Assembly (NCBI RefSeq): GCF_015356755.1
Contig: NZ_JADFCO010000063.1
Coordinates: 248,001-312,000 of the forward strand
Direction of reading: 5' to 3'
DNA from: Nonlabens antarcticus
GTDB taxonomy: Bacteria > Bacteroidota > Bacteroidia > Flavobacteriales > Flavobacteriaceae
DNA: 64,000 nucleotides
Numbering within the stretch: the stretch's first letter is position 1; each line of letters starts with the position of its first letter. Positions 45,115 through 53,622 of the stretch are shown one piece after another. Made by a program: the position numbers and the translations under genes. The notes under the pieces were generated by a model. That model was not told the DNA's origin. It did not search any database and saw nothing but the letters and a program-made list of their open reading frames with translations.

Positions 45115-45975
45115 TTAATTCAATGTCAAATATAGCTGAATTAGCGATAATTTTTCCTGAGGAAACCTAGAGGTTAACAACACCTTATCCCAACTTTTAA
45201 AACCATCACGCAACGTGCGCTGCTCTATCAGCTCATCAATGAGGTAGTCGTTAAAATAAGGAATGGTTGACAACTCATCCCGAGTTGACGTATTTAATTT
45301 ATGCTTTTTAAAGCCTTGTGGCGGTTTTATAAAAAAGTGTTTCTTCACTTCCAGCATTGTAGAGTCTGTGATTCCATACACATCCAGTACTTGCTCCATG
45401 GCGATAAAGCCGTTCAATTTGATGCGTTCCTCTAGAATCCTTCCAGATAATGCGGGACCTATTCCATAGACCTCTTTCAATTGTTCACGACTAGCGGTAT
45501 TAATATTACTAATAACAATCTTCCGGTCTTTATAGCTTGTATAAGATTTTGATTTCGTTTTTGGGTTATTAACCCAGGCAGGAAACTTAAAATAGGGTGA
45601 GATACTATCTAGCCACTGTTTACTTACCTCAGTCACTTGCTGGAATTGTGCTGGAGAATTGATAAATGTTCCGCTTTCGCGAAAGCGGTTTAACCGTAAC
45701 AACTCTTCTTCATTCAATCCTATTTGATAGGCACGATAATCATTGATATAGTTAGGATTGAAGGGATAGATCGTGTCCTTCTTGCGATAGGCAATGCGTT
45801 TGAGCGAGTCGATTTTTTCCTGATATTCAGAAACGTCAGTTAGAAGCAATCGATCATCAGGAATTGTTGAGGCATAATAACGCAATCCACAAACTATCAC
45901 TAACAATAGCATTAAAAGCAAAATCCCTCTTTGTTGTCGTTTGTCGAACAAAAAGAGGGATTTTAAATTTTTCAT
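45115..45975 (-). CDS. Helix-hairpin-helix (ComEA-like) protein with N-terminal membrane anchor
   Basis: 286 residues. A single membrane span near residues 18-31 (GILLLMLLLVIVCG) is followed by several HhH units: NINTASREQLKEVYGIGPAL, SGRILEERIKLNGFIAMEQV and LNTSTRDELSTIPYFNDYLI. The fold binds DNA non-specifically; ComEA uses it for DNA uptake. This protein is longer than ComEA and no comEC is near, so competence is only one possibility. The palindrome at 45672-45687 is read as RFRES. It starts 9 bp after the symporter gene. Confidence 0.78.
   Translation of the reverse strand: MKNLKSLFLFDKRQQRGILLLMLLLVIVCGLRYYASTIPDDRLLLTDVSEYQEKIDSLKRIAYRKKDTIYPFNPNYINDYRAYQIGLNEEELLRLNRFRESGTFINSPAQFQQVTEVSKQWLDSISPYFKFPAWVNNPKTKSKSYTSYKDRKIVISNINTASREQLKEVYGIGPALSGRILEERIKLNGFIAMEQVLDVYGITDSTMLEVKKHFFIKPPQGFKKHKLNTSTRDELSTIPYFNDYLIDELIEQRTLRDGFKSWDKVLLTSRFPQEKLSLIQLYLTLN
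45127..45134 (-). promoter_or_regulatory. Promoter -7 box of the acyl-CoA dehydrogenase gene
   Basis: TATATTTG on the minus strand inside the 3' end of the HhH gene, 35 nt before ATG 45091. Confidence 0.4.
45672..45687. repeat. Dispersed 16-bp palindrome (exact copy)
   Basis: Exact cgctttcgcgaaagcg inside the HhH gene, read as RFRES. Confidence 0.95.
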
Positions 45976-45984
45976 TTGGTGATT

Positions 45985-48069
45985 TTAAGCATCTGTCTTG
46001 AGTCCTAGTTCACCAGCTTTTAATTTTTTCCAGTACACATTCAGATCTTCACGCACCTCTTTTGACATCAACAACAACCCTATAATATTAGGGAATGACA
46101 TCGCAAGAATCATCATGTCTGAAAAGTCCAGTACCGCTCCCAATGAAACAGAGGAACCTATCACAACAAATACCAGGAATAATATTTTGTATGCCACCTC
46201 AACCGTTTTGCTTCTACCAAAAAGGTACGTCCAGGCGCGCATCCCATAATAAGACCAGCTGATCATAGTACTGAAAGCAAAAAGGAATACCGCTCCTGCA
46301 AGTACATAAGGGAACCAAGAAATAACACTACCAAAAGCATCAGAGGTTAATTGTGCACCCGCAATTCCTTCTACCTCGTGCATCCCTGTAAAGATCAAAA
46401 CTAACGCTGTAAGTGTACAAACTACAACGGTGTCGATAAATGGCTCTAACAATGCAACAAAACCTTCTGATGGTGGATGGTGTGTTTTTGCAACACTGTG
46501 TGCAATAGCTGCTGATCCTACACCGGCTTCATTTGAGAAAGCTGCTCTCTGGAAACCTACAATTAGAACTCCTATAATTCCACCTTTTATAGCAGATGGG
46601 CTGAATGCACCATCGATAATGGCATTGAATGCTGGCCCGATGTTTTCAATATTAATAACAATAACGGCTAGCGCTGCAAGAACATAAACACTGGCCATAA
46701 ATGGTACTACTTTTTCAGTAACCTTTGCGATACTGCGTATTCCACCTATGATAACAACTCCTACTAGAACAGCTGTCACAATCCCGAACCAGAACCCTTG
46801 TCCTTCCAAGAAGCTAAATTGTGTTTCTAAACCTGCAAAAGCTTGATTTGACTGAAACATATTTCCACCACCGAAGGAAGCTCCTATACAAAGTATAGCA
46901 AACATCACCGCTAGTACTTTTCCTAATCCTTTTTTATTTTGTTTAGCGAGACCGTATCGCAAGTAATTCATAGGACCTCCATAAACGGAACCATCTGCAG
47001 CGATAAATCTATATTTTACACCTAGCGTACATTCTACAAATTTTGAAGACATTCCTAAAAGACCTGCAAGGATCATCCAGAAGGTTGCCCCTGCACCACC
47101 CAGTGAAATAGCTACCGCGACACTGGCAATGTTTCCTAAGCCTACGGTTCCAGAAACTGCTGTTGCTAGCGCCTGAAAGTGTGTTACCTGACCTGGTGCA
47201 GATGGGTCATCAAACTTACCTTTTGCAAGGTCGATCGAGTGCTTAAATCCTCTAAAGTTGATAAAGCCCATACGGATCGTAAAGAACAATGCTCCCAATA
47301 CTAACCATACCACGATAAAAGGAATTCCCTTTTGTTGTACGTCTCCATTAGGATGCAACAATGGAACTTTCTCACTGTACTCTACTCTTGCAAAAAGGTG
47401 AGCTCCAGTTTCTACTACATCTCCTCCTACTTCACCGTTATAGATAACATCACCTTCTTGTAATTCTTTACCTCTACTTTCTAAGTGAGTAAAAACTCCC
47501 GTGGATGGCGAATTAATGGTTACGTCCTGGCCTCCCGCAACAGAAATAATTGCAATAGGATCACCTACCATTACCTTTTCACCATTAGGCTTTAACCATG
47601 ATTTTAAGCTATACTTATTAAGATCGCCCGCTTCCCAGCCTGGAATAGATATATTTTTACCTTCCGCATATACTACGGGATCATAAATTCCCGTGGCTGT
47701 AAAGGGATCCCAGAAAAGGATATTTCCCATTGCAGCTACTGCAGGAACTGCGGCTCCATTTAAAATTTCTGTAATGTGCTCTGCCTTAATTTTGTAAACT
47801 CCGGCTGCTGTATTGCCCTGAGAGTCTATTACTTCAACAGTGTAATCAATTCCCTCGCTTAAACCTACAGCCTTGTTTTCTGAAAGAGGCGTTGATTGAT
47901 TGGACCATTTGTAAGTGTAGGGTGCAACTCCACCAGTGACCGTTACCTCAATAACACCGTCATTAATTTCTGATGTTGGATTGGAAGTTTCAGCTTGTAG
48001 TTCTAGTTCTTGTGCTTGTGTAAAATTTGCGATCAGTAGAAAGCTGAAAAATAGAAGTATTTTATTCAT
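45985..48069 (-). CDS. Sodium:alanine symporter (AGCS) with secreted SprB-like and lipoyl-like N-terminal domains
   Basis: 694 residues, much longer than the usual 450-550 of AGCS transporters. A signal peptide ([20 protein letters not shown]) leads to an SprB-repeat-like domain (about 30-95; [20 protein letters not shown]). A lipoyl/biotinyl-like beta domain (about 155-215; [39 protein letters not shown]) has no modifiable Lys at its turn. From about 250 the AGCS core follows, with [20 protein letters not shown] and [20 protein letters not shown]. It imports alanine or glycine with Na+. The extra domains would sit in the periplasm. It is followed at 9 bp by the HhH gene. Confidence 0.87.
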   Translation of the reverse strand: MNKILLFFSFLLIANFTQAQELELQAETSNPTSEINDGVIEVTVTGGVAPYTYKWSNQSTPLSENKAVGLSEGIDYTVEVIDSQGNTAAGVYKIKAEHITEILNGAAVPAVAAMGNILFWDPFTATGIYDPVVYAEGKNISIPGWEAGDLNKYSLKSWLKPNGEKVMVGDPIAIISVAGGQDVTINSPSTGVFTHLESRGKELQEGDVIYNGEVGGDVVETGAHLFARVEYSEKVPLLHPNGDVQQKGIPFIVVWLVLGALFFTIRMGFINFRGFKHSIDLAKGKFDDPSAPGQVTHFQALATAVSGTVGLGNIASVAVAISLGGAGATFWMILAGLLGMSSKFVECTLGVKYRFIAADGSVYGGPMNYLRYGLAKQNKKGLGKVLAVMFAILCIGASFGGGNMFQSNQAFAGLETQFSFLEGQGFWFGIVTAVLVGVVIIGGIRSIAKVTEKVVPFMASVYVLAALAVIVINIENIGPAFNAIIDGAFSPSAIKGGIIGVLIVGFQRAAFSNEAGVGSAAIAHSVAKTHHPPSEGFVALLEPFIDTVVVCTLTALVLIFTGMHEVEGIAGAQLTSDAFGSVISWFPYVLAGAVFLFAFSTMISWSYYGMRAWTYLFGRSKTVEVAYKILFLVFVVIGSSVSLGAVLDFSDMMILAMSFPNIIGLLLMSKEVREDLNVYWKKLKAGELGLKTDA

Positions 48070-48155
48070 TTTGAATTATCAGATAGAATTAAGCCAGCAA
48101 GATGCATAAAAATCTCGCTTTATAAAAGTTTTGTTAAGAAATAGTAAAGATCCTT

Positions 48156-49154
48156 TCAATGTATTCTATAAGATTTTTGTAGTTGTGCTATCTGATTTGA
48201 GTTTCCAACTACAATAATCTTTGACCCGGGTACGATAGCGGTATCTGGGCTAGGGTTCACTACATATTCACCATCAGGAGACTTGTAACCTATTATGGTA
48301 CAACCCGTTTCTTGTCTCAGGTTTAAATCAATCATGGAGCGATTTTCCTTATCATCAAACATCTGTTCAAAAGAAATCTGCTCTAAATTTACCCCATCTT
48401 CACCTCCATAATTTAAATTATCCCAGAATTCAATTAAATCTGGGCTAACTACTAGAGAGGCCATGTGTTGTCCACCTATTTGATCAGGTAATATGACATT
48501 GTCTGCCCCAGCGAGCTTCAGTTTTTTATAACTAGTATCCTCGCTTGCTCTAGAAATGATCTTTAATCCTTTGTTGAGTTGTCGGGCACTTAATACCACA
48601 AAGAGATTATCGGCATCATCTGGTAATGCTGTTATAAGTACAGACGCCTTTTCAATTTTTGCTCGCTGTAATATTTCATCTTCATTAGCATTCCCGTGAA
48701 CAAAATATTTATGATCTAATGGACTGTTGTCAATGACTTCTTGTTGCTTTTCAATAATCACAAAATCACGCTTGAAATCCTGAAGTCTAATTACCGCCTG
48801 ACGACCATTCCTCCCATAACCGCATACAATAATATGATTTTCCATAGTCTTTAAATATTTTAATTGGGCTCGCTGTCGTCGAGCTGAAACAGAGTTTTTA
48901 AAAAGAAGGTATTCTGAAATGACCGATACTGAGTAACCTAATATAATTACACTTGTAAGAAGTAAAAATATTGTAAACAGTTTTGACTCAGGGCTGGCAG
49001 TTCCTAATTCTCTAAAACCAACTGTAGTGATGGTGATCACCGTCATATACAGAGAGTCGACCCATGAAAGTTCTAAAATAAACCTATAGCCTAAACATCC
49101 TACCAATAGAATCAGTACCAATAAACTTATGGCAATTGTTATTTTATTACGCAT
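48156..49154 (-). CDS. Potassium channel with RCK/TrkA-N domain
   Basis: 332 residues. Two membrane spans (about 6-24 and 58-84) surround a pore loop with filter TITTVGFRELG (residues 41-51); the usual TVGYGD is changed, as in some bacterial channels. A cytoplasmic RCK domain starts at HIIVCGYGRNGRQAVIRLQD (Rossmann GxGxxG) and ends with a TrkA-C part. It should pass K+ under nucleotide or ion control. It lies 9 bp after the PspC gene and likely shares its transcript. Confidence 0.88.
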   Translation of the reverse strand: MRNKITIAISLLVLILLVGCLGYRFILELSWVDSLYMTVITITTVGFRELGTASPESKLFTIFLLLTSVIILGYSVSVISEYLLFKNSVSARRQRAQLKYLKTMENHIIVCGYGRNGRQAVIRLQDFKRDFVIIEKQQEVIDNSPLDHKYFVHGNANEDEILQRAKIEKASVLITALPDDADNLFVVLSARQLNKGLKIISRASEDTSYKKLKLAGADNVILPDQIGGQHMASLVVSPDLIEFWDNLNYGGEDGVNLEQISFEQMFDDKENRSMIDLNLRQETGCTIIGYKSPDGEYVVNPSPDTAIVPGSKIIVVGNSNQIAQLQKSYRIH

Positions 49155-49163
49155 TATGGGGCA

Positions 49164-49391
49164 TTAAAGATCAAAAACAGAACTGCGTTTCACGTGAACG
49201 AGATCTTTCAGACGCAGCCAAAAAGCCATAACTATATATATCGCAAATCCAGCACCTAGCGTCGCAAATGTGAAATAAATAAAGGTAATTCTGACATGTT
49301 TTGCTCGCATACCTAAACGATCTGCAAGACGTGTGGATACATAGAACCCGTACTTCTCTAAATAATGTCTTAATTCGTTCACTATGCTCAT
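49164..49391 (-). CDS. PspC-domain membrane protein
   Basis: 75 residues, one PspC domain: FYVSTRLADRLGMRAKHVRI followed by the span TFIYFTFATLGAGFAIYIVM and a short basic tail. In enterobacteria PspC senses membrane stress with PspB, but small stand-alone PspC proteins in Bacteroidota have no known partner. The frame at 49171-49398 is a shadow of this gene. It starts 34 bp after DUF2851 and precedes the K+ channel by 9 bp, suggesting an envelope-related operon. Confidence 0.82.
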   Translation of the reverse strand: MSIVNELRHYLEKYGFYVSTRLADRLGMRAKHVRITFIYFTFATLGAGFAIYIVMAFWLRLKDLVHVKRSSVFDL

Positions 49392-49425
49392 GGTTCAAAT
49401 TTACGTAAGTTGAATCAATCGTTAA

Positions 49426-50700
49426 CTATGAAGGACTGCGCATCAAGTGAATTCCAATATCACAGTTCAAACAAGCGTTTTTATCGCAATAATTAGGTTT
49501 GAGCTCTAGAACCGCTTGGGATTCCAATGCGTTTTTTAACCCTATCAATTTATGAAACTGATTTGTTATCGTGTTTTTTTCCATTTTAATACCACGCATC
49601 AGCAGCAGTAACTCCTCTATATTTTGCTTGCCTTGATATTTTGCATATGCAAACCTGACTGGCACAACACAGTTAATAATCAAAAGGTCGATAAATTCGG
49701 AAGTCAAATACTTCTCTCGCTTTTCAGTGATTTTATCAAACAAGTGGCGTTCATCCCAGTAATTAGCTGCCTTTATTTGAAATAATTTCATGATTTTTTC
49801 CCTGGAGTCAGCCATTAGGATTTCCGCAAACAAAAGTGGATTTCTTTGATAGAGCATCGCTAACTGTGATAATCGTACCGTAGGATAATTTGCCGGCCGC
49901 AACCTGAAAAATTTAAGCTTGGTAAGGATAGGGTCGAGTTGGTATTTCGCTTTCGCAAAAGCGTATTCTTTTTTAAGATTCTGAAAATATCTATCTTCAT
50001 GAATGGTATCTAGCAAGCCAGATTGTCCCATCAACACAGACTCTAACTGAAACGCATCATGAGCCAATTTACGCAACACAGATTGATTCATACTGGTTGC
50101 GATCTGCTCAAAAGCATCTGCATTTACCTTAGTGCCGAAACTTCTCATCAACATCTGAAAAAAGGTAGCTTCCCAATCGTTATTGTTCACATCAAGGCTC
50201 GACATTATACGGTCATAACGCTTTTCTAGCCGCTGGATAAAAACTTTTTCTAACCACATATCTCTTAGAAAAGTATCGATGTTTGCTATGCTCTTTTCGC
50301 AATTAATAAACTGATTATTCTTGTGGGCAAATAGACTGGTGTAAGAAATAATGAGCTCGTCAGACACGTATTTAGCGACCTCTAGAACCGGGATGTCAAT
50401 CTCACTGCGACGCGTGATTTCTGCATCGTGTTTCCATACCACATGCAAGATGACATTATCATAGGCAGGATCGTCATCATGTCCATGACGATACCAGTCA
50501 CTAGCGCGCAAGTGCATCTCTACATTTCCAGCCCAGGCTTGACCAGCAATCTCTACCCTACAATTAAAGAAGTCAGGCCCAGAGTGGTGGTTGTGTGTTC
50601 CTAAAGATTTAATCACCACCGATTGACCAGCGGTAGTTTTAAGATCCAGACCATTTAACTTCTTGAATTTCCAGAGGTAATGGATAAAATCTTCCTGCAT
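49426..50700 (-). CDS. DUF2851 family protein
   Basis: 424 residues. MQEDFIHYLWKFKKLNGLDL, HNHHSGPDFFNCRVEIAGQA and WAGNVEMHLRASDWYRHGHD are the DUF2851 signature. The His/Asp-rich N-terminal region looks like a metal-binding site, and the end has a Cys cluster (KPNYCDKNACLNCDIG). Function is unknown. The palindrome copy at 49948-49963 has one mismatch and is read as AFAKA. It is the first gene of the DUF2851-PspC-K+ channel unit. Confidence 0.85.
   Translation of the reverse strand: MQEDFIHYLWKFKKLNGLDLKTTAGQSVVIKSLGTHNHHSGPDFFNCRVEIAGQAWAGNVEMHLRASDWYRHGHDDDPAYDNVILHVVWKHDAEITRRSEIDIPVLEVAKYVSDELIISYTSLFAHKNNQFINCEKSIANIDTFLRDMWLEKVFIQRLEKRYDRIMSSLDVNNNDWEATFFQMLMRSFGTKVNADAFEQIATSMNQSVLRKLAHDAFQLESVLMGQSGLLDTIHEDRYFQNLKKEYAFAKAKYQLDPILTKLKFFRLRPANYPTVRLSQLAMLYQRNPLLFAEILMADSREKIMKLFQIKAANYWDERHLFDKITEKREKYLTSEFIDLLIINCVVPVRFAYAKYQGKQNIEELLLLMRGIKMEKNTITNQFHKLIGLKNALESQAVLELKPNYCDKNACLNCDIGIHLMRSPS
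49948..49963. repeat. Dispersed 16-bp palindrome (one mismatch)
   Basis: cgctttcgcaaaagcg in the DUF2851 gene, read as AFAKA; the change is silent for the peptide. Confidence 0.85.
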
Positions 50701-51243
50701 GGTATTAAGTTACCTGCTAATGTAAGTGATTCTGGATTAGTGATTTGCTATCTGTTCTTGATCTAGTGGTTTATCCACTACTTCAATCGAAAGCGAAATC
50801 GTTAATTAATTTTTAAGATGCGAATTCTTAGGTGGTATTTGTAAAGTGGTTTTGGTTATCCTTGTAGTTAGGGGAAATTTGAACAAACAATAGATATTAA
50901 GGTTTTACAACGGACAACAATAGTAAAAACTCCCTTCCCATCACCTAAACATGTATTTGCTAAATTTCTTCCGGCTTTTCCGAGTCATTAAATATAATGG
51001 TGAAAATCACTCGCCACTTATGCTCACAGCAGGGAATATAGAATGTTATATTTTCAGGTCTACTAAATAGATAAGCAAATCACATTCAGAATACGTTGAG
51101 GGTAGGTAAAACTCCCAAATATTGCCAGTTCCATGAGATATTGAAACGAGTTCAGCATGACAAATCATTAGCAATGTTTGATACTTAGGATTTAAAACGG
51201 CAATCAGAATTTGAGCAGCAAAAGCAAAGTAAACAATCGGCAA
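50701..51243. other. Gene-free interval with a repeat remnant
   Basis: 543 bp between DUF2851 and the CBS-like gene. No credible gene is present; a 65-codon frame at 51046-51243 (minus) runs through the repeat at 51132 and is rejected. A half copy of the dispersed palindrome (cgaaagcga) lies near 50788. Confidence 0.6.
51132..51165 (-). repeat. HAELVS-type intergenic repeat remnant
   Basis: On the minus strand it contains gtcatgctgaactcgtttca and then atctcatgg; in one frame this reads CHAELVSISHG. It resembles a dispersed element common between genes in Bacteroidota (translated HAELVSAS). Confidence 0.5.
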
Positions 51244-52233
51244 TTACTCTTCTAGCCATCCTTTTGATGCCATCCATTCATCGTTGAAGAATTTCCCAAC
51301 ATAACGACTCCCGTGATCGTGGTATAAAATGACAACGACATCATCTTTAGTAAATGGCTGTTCCTCATGAATTTGCAACAATCCTTTAATGGCAGCTCCA
51401 GCACTATTTCCTAGAAACATTCCTTCTTCTTTAGCAAGCCTACGCGTGTAGACTGCTGCGTCCTTATCAGTTACTTTAGTAAAGCCATCGATAACTTCAA
51501 ATCTCACATTTAATGGTAGGATATCCTCACCTATTCCTTCGGTTACGTAGGGATAGATTTCCTTTTCGTCAAATATTCCGGTTTCATGGTATTTCTTGAA
51601 AACCGATCCATAGGTATCGATTCCCCATATCTTCACATCGGGATTCTTACCTTTTAGATACGTTCCTACTCCAGATATAGTACCACCGGTTCCCACTCCT
51701 ACTACAAAGTGCGTCACTTTTCCATCGGTTTGCTCCCAGATTTCTGGTCCAGTACTCATATAATGTGCCTTACAATTGGAAGGGTTGTCATACTGATTTA
51801 CATACCAGGAATTGGGTATTTCCTCACTCAATCGCTTGCTGGTAGAATAATAAGATTGCGGGTCGTCTGGGGCAACGTCTGTAGGACAAACATGAACCTC
51901 AGCACCCACGGCACGCAATATGTCCATTTTTTCTTTAGACTGCTTATCGCTCAATACACAAATAAGCTTGTATCCTTTGATAATGGCAGCAAGCGCAAGT
52001 CCCATTCCTGTATTTCCACTGGTTCCTTCAATGATGGTGCCGCCTGGTTTAAGACGACCATCTGCTTCTGCATCTTCAATCATCATGAGTCCCATGCGAT
52101 CTTTTGTACTATTTCCCGGGTTGAAAGTCTCGTATTTGGCCAGTACCAAACAAGGCAGGTCTTCAACAAGTTTATTCATCTTAATCATAGGAGTGTTTCC
52201 TATGGTTCCCAATATATTTTCAACGTAATCCAT
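51244..52233 (-). CDS. PLP-dependent cysteine synthase / cystathionine beta-synthase-like enzyme
   Basis: 329 residues of the fold-type II PLP family. GTIGNTPMIKMNKL is followed by the PLP Lys44 in NPGNSTKDRMGL. TIIEGTSGNTGMGLALAAI binds the substrate carboxylate, VGVGTGGTISGVGTYLK binds the phosphate, and LGNSAGAAIKG ends the site. NSWYVNQYDNPSNCKAHYMS resembles the CBS catalytic core more than CysK. No regulatory CBS domains are present. ATG 52233 is chosen because a promoter box lies 17 nt upstream, inside the longer frame to 52305. Confidence 0.87.
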   Translation of the reverse strand: MDYVENILGTIGNTPMIKMNKLVEDLPCLVLAKYETFNPGNSTKDRMGLMMIEDAEADGRLKPGGTIIEGTSGNTGMGLALAAIIKGYKLICVLSDKQSKEKMDILRAVGAEVHVCPTDVAPDDPQSYYSTSKRLSEEIPNSWYVNQYDNPSNCKAHYMSTGPEIWEQTDGKVTHFVVGVGTGGTISGVGTYLKGKNPDVKIWGIDTYGSVFKKYHETGIFDEKEIYPYVTEGIGEDILPLNVRFEVIDGFTKVTDKDAAVYTRRLAKEEGMFLGNSAGAAIKGLLQIHEEQPFTKDDVVVILYHDHGSRYVGKFFNDEWMASKGWLEE

Positions 52234-52250
52234 GATCTTTTTTTGCGCTG

Positions 52251-52258
52251 CAAATTTA
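52251..52258 (-). promoter_or_regulatory. Promoter -7 box of the CBS-like gene
   Basis: TAAATTTG on the minus strand, 17 nt before ATG 52233. Confidence 0.5.
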
Positions 52259-52325
52259 GGATTTTGCCTGAAGTATACCACGGTATTCCCATCGGTTATT
52301 TTCATGACTGGTATTGAGGGGATTC

Positions 52326-52341
52326 CGCTTTCGCGAAAGCG
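52326..52341. repeat. Dispersed 16-bp palindrome (exact copy, intergenic)
   Basis: Exact cgctttcgcgaaagcg between the FtsX-type and CBS-like genes. Confidence 0.95.
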
Positions 52342-52376
52342 GTCTGTTCCAACTAAAAGAAATGAATTCTTAAAGC

Positions 52377-53609
52377 CTATTCAAAACGCATCGCTTTTAC
52401 CGGAGAGATCCGGCTGACGATATAGGTAGGGATAATTAAAACGATTAAACAAATGGTAAACGTACCTAAATTGAGCAATAGAACATGCCACCAGGAAATA
52501 AAAACAGGTGCTTCACTTACATAATAAGTAGCGGGATCAAGAGTTAATGGCGCAAAGAAATATTGCAGCCCGACTAGCCCTAATCCTATCGCATTACCCC
52601 AGAACAAACCTTTTAAAATGAGACTCATCGCATTGTATAAAAAGACTTTACGCACCATCCAGTCTGTCGCACCCAGGGACTTGAGAACGCCTATCATATT
52701 AGTACGGTCTAAGATTAAAACCAGTAATGCCGTAATCATATTGATAACACCCACCAGTAATATAATACCAATAATACCATAGATATTTCCATCTAAAAGA
52801 GCCAGCCAGTCAAAAATTGTGGGATACTGCTCTTTAATAGTTCTAGCCTCCAACATTTGCGGGACATTTAGGAAAACTTCTTTTCCTACTTCATCAATCT
52901 GGGCAAAATCACCAATAAAGACCTCAAACTTCCCAACTTCATCGTCTTCCCATTTATTGATCTTCTGAATGTTGCGAATGTCTCCCAAAATGAATTTTGT
53001 ATCGTATTCCTCGAGGCCGCTATCATAGATCCCGACCACGGTAAATGCCCTAGCGAGTGGTTCTTCATTTTCCTTCATGAAATAGGTGGGTGCTTTATCA
53101 CCCACTTTTAAACCTAACCTGCGAGAGATATCATCAGAAATCAAAATATCCTTAGAGGTTGACTCTTGAGAAACATCAGGCAATTCACCCTCGACTAAAA
53201 ACTCCTTGAAGCTTTCCCAGCGGTAATCGGTGCCCACTCCTTTTAGTATGACACCTTCAAAATCTGTTGCCGTACGGATCATAGCTCCTTTTGTAGCAAC
53301 AGCTTGAACGTGAGAAACCTCTGGAACCGACTTGAAATCAGGGTAAAAATCCTGGTTTATGGAGATAGGTTTGACGGTAGTAATGGAGTTATTGCGATCA
53401 AATAGTGAAATTGTTACATCTCCATTGAATGCGCTGACCTTCTCCCTAATCTTTTTTTGTAGGCCCACGCCGGTCGCAATGGCGATGATCATTACAACCA
53501 TACCTATCGCAATTGCTGCCGTGGCAATTTTTATTATCGGTGCGCTTACGCTATTTTTATAAGCCGTACTATTTTGTACGCGCTGTGCTATGAAATACTC
53601 TAGATTCAA
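52377..53609 (-). CDS. ABC transporter permease, FtsX/LolC-E type, TTG start
   Basis: 410 residues. The N-terminus MNLEYFIAQRVQNSTAYKNS is typical of the family in Flavobacteriia. The first span is AAIAIGMVVMIIAIATGV, then a large periplasmic MacB-like domain (about 50-265) and three C-terminal spans (IIGIILLVGVINMITALLVL onward), ending RISPVKAMRFE. It likely moves lipoproteins or envelope substrates with an ABC ATPase encoded elsewhere. The start is TTG: no ATG fits, and a perfect promoter box lies 19 nt upstream, inside the divergent gene. Confidence 0.85.
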   Translation of the reverse strand: MNLEYFIAQRVQNSTAYKNSVSAPIIKIATAAIAIGMVVMIIAIATGVGLQKKIREKVSAFNGDVTISLFDRNNSITTVKPISINQDFYPDFKSVPEVSHVQAVATKGAMIRTATDFEGVILKGVGTDYRWESFKEFLVEGELPDVSQESTSKDILISDDISRRLGLKVGDKAPTYFMKENEEPLARAFTVVGIYDSGLEEYDTKFILGDIRNIQKINKWEDDEVGKFEVFIGDFAQIDEVGKEVFLNVPQMLEARTIKEQYPTIFDWLALLDGNIYGIIGIILLVGVINMITALLVLILDRTNMIGVLKSLGATDWMVRKVFLYNAMSLILKGLFWGNAIGLGLVGLQYFFAPLTLDPATYYVSEAPVFISWWHVLLLNLGTFTICLIVLIIPTYIVSRISPVKAMRFE

Positions 53610-53622
53610 CCTTTATTCTTCT

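Noticed and set aside
45115-45975. HhH protein as proof of a DNA uptake system using the 16-mer palindrome
   Set aside because: The protein is only ComEA-like, no comEC or pilus gene is near, and known uptake signals are not palindromic in this way.
49171-49398. 75-codon frame overlapping the PspC gene
   Set aside because: Shifted frame of the clear PspC domain; composition rich in Cys/Arg/Ser and no family pattern.
51046-51243. 65-codon minus-strand frame
   Set aside because: It reads through the HAELVS-type repeat remnant; such frames are a known artefact of that repeat.
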